From: Cristatella mucedo
Taxonomy: Eukaryota > Bryozoa > Phylactolaemata > Cristatellidae
NCBI GenBank assembly: GCA_009760855.2
Contig: WPIO01000017.1
Location: 6,585,001-6,603,500 of the forward strand
DNA: 18,500 bases
Reading direction: 5' to 3'
Positions 17,613 through 18,500 of the stretch are shown here, piece by piece. A program made the position numbers and the translations under genes. Every line of letters begins with the position of its first letter. Within the stretch, counting starts at the first letter, position 1. The notes below the pieces were generated by a model, which did not search any database, was not told where the DNA came from, and saw only the letters and a program-made list of their open reading frames with translations.

Positions 17613-17745
17613 CATTTGTATAGCACCACAAGAGAACTAAATCTCTATTCAGGCGCTTCAAATATGTCTCAGGGCTCGAGCCCACGACCTCAGCCAGACC
17701 TTAGTCGGGGTGAGCACCTTAACCGCAGGACCAACACAGTTCATG
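17605..17745 (-). mobile_element. tRNA-derived SINE with a LINE family 1-like tail
   Basis: On the minus strand the element starts near TTGGTCCTGCGGTTAAGGTG (A-box region). It has the B box in GTGGGCTCGAGCCCTGA (around 17670-17686), then the tail AAGCGCCTGAATAGAGATTT, AGTTCTCTTGTGGTGCTATA, and ends in (TA)n. The tail matches the family 1 LINE tail AAAGCGCCTAGAAAGAGATT, AGTTCTCTGAGGGCGCTTTA at most positions and keeps the inner AGAGA/TCTCT stem. A tRNA-like Pol III promoter head joined to a LINE-like tail is the known architecture of SINEs that borrow the enzyme of a partner LINE. Target-site duplications were not identified. Confidence 0.75.
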
Positions 17746-18333
17746 ACTGGCAAGACTCAGCTGTGAAAGCCATTGACCCAGCTCTCGGTAAATATGCTGA
17801 TATTGCAGGAAATGGTGAATCTGCTAATCAAAAAACCAGTGTCAAATCTCAAGATTGCAATCGCCTTGCTGGTGAAGTACTGTCAGCATCTCCTTAACAT
17901 TGTCACAGTAGCACTTTGTGTCAGGTATTTGCAGCTACAAGTGGAAGCCAGAAGTATGGGTACTGTGTGGACATAAGTGCTATCACTGCATTCGCTACAG
18001 AGTAGTGCAAGGAATTAAAATGCAGATTGAAACAATGCTGTAAAAACAAAAAGGTATCATTTCTTTTACAAACGGCAAATAGGTCAGCTAAAACGGTCCA
18101 ATTTTTCCATTTGCTTTTTAGCAGGACGACTACAGTCACTGAAGAGGTTGCACTTAATAACTATAGGCTGGCTTGAGTTCCTGATTGCTTGTTCTGTGGC
18201 TTTGGTGTTTTCTCTGGCAAGTCCAAACGCTGAGAATTAAGGGTTGCTGGAATTTTTTGCGACAGGGTGTAGATTCACCCTAATCAGATCTGTCTTCACT
18301 TCAGTACAGCCAAGTGTGTGATGAAGTATTGCA
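17746..18333. other. Stretch without a supported gene
   Basis: Opposing frames overlap here (plus 17571-17897 and 17773-17976, minus 17921-18139) and none has a recognisable domain. On the minus strand near 18230 an acceptor-like CTTAATTCTCAG precedes a short open stretch (RLDLPEKTPKPQNKQ), which is too little to call. Confidence 0.35.
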
Positions 18334-18336
18334 GAA

Positions 18337-18417
<81 letters not shown>

Positions 18418-18480
18418 GAGAGAGCAAAAGAGATAGATAGAGGGAGGGAGAGAGAGAGAGAGAAAGGGAAAGACAGAAAG
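18334..18480. repeat. Long GA (purine) microsatellite
   Basis: About 145 bases of nearly pure (GA)n with a few C, T and GGG interruptions, running almost to the right edge. Confidence 0.95.
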
Positions 18481-18500
18481 GGACTGACAGACAGAGAGCC

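Noticed and set aside
17571-17976. Plus-strand open frames at the right end
   Set aside because: The first runs through the TA microsatellite and the antisense SINE, and neither contains a recognisable domain.
18140-18240. Minus-strand acceptor-like site followed by RLDLPEKTPKPQNKQ
   Set aside because: A single weak splice-like signal and about 20 codons before a stop are not enough evidence for an exon.
1-18500. CRISPR array or prokaryotic operon
   Set aside because: No regularly spaced direct repeats with unique spacers and no tightly packed gene series; spliced exon, LINEs and SINEs point to an animal genome.

Overview
The window looks like repeat-rich intronic or intergenic DNA from an animal, probably an invertebrate. 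I cannot name the species. The evidence is a low density of coding sequence, several decayed non-LTR retrotransposons of the CR1/L2/Rex1 type, tRNA-derived SINEs, a dead Tc1/mariner transposase, many microsatellites, and one spliced exon of an animal thioredoxin-like (nucleoredoxin-type) gene. No prokaryotic operon, rRNA, CRISPR array or functional tRNA is visible.

Layout. Bases 1 to about 3400 are GC- and CpG-rich. They hold several unusually long open frames of unknown product. Three short in-frame tandem peptide repeats lie there: 24-bp units near 1226-1321, about 18-bp units near 2365-2424, and 21-bp units near 2941-3080. This block ends abruptly at a roughly 275-bp element bounded by 16-bp inverted repeats (3409-3683). 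From there the sequence is AT-richer. Bases 3684-6170 contain one unassigned open frame (4680-5150) and an ATGCAT-type minisatellite. From 6170 to 8330 there is a pile-up of LINE pieces: an antisense fragment of family 2, a sense 3' tail of family 1, a long sense family 1 copy with recognisable reverse transcriptase motifs, and an antisense 3' tail. TA/CA microsatellites follow up to 8645. Bases 8646-10490 are featureless to my reading. Bases 10500-12330 carry two antisense LINE copies (family 2, then family 1).

Bases 13621-13708 on the minus strand are the only confident host exon. It encodes the cis-proline segment of a nucleoredoxin/tryparedoxin-like thioredoxin fold and has good splice sites on both sides. 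To its right are a near-perfect 44-nt palindrome (14172-14215), two more sense LINE fragments (14361-14537 and 14808-15475), and an unassigned 157-codon minus-strand open frame (15579-16052). Beyond these are a tRNA-derived SINE head (about 16335-16435), a Tc1/mariner transposase remnant (16880-17170), a second tRNA-derived SINE (17605-17745), and a long GA microsatellite at the right edge.

The most informative system is the LINE/SINE pair. The 3' end of the family 1 LINE folds into a stem-loop (AAAGCGCC...GGCGCTTT with an inner AGAGA...TCTCT). It is found in several LINE pieces here. The SINE at 17605-17745 carries a recognisably homologous version of the same tail behind a tRNA-like head. 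This is the expected signature of a SINE mobilised in trans by its LINE partner. Two LINE copies (6815-8150 and 14808-15475) also share the same in-frame TAA codon, which suggests spread from an already defective source or duplication. Most of the window may be intron of the minus-strand nucleoredoxin-like gene, but that is inference from a single exon.
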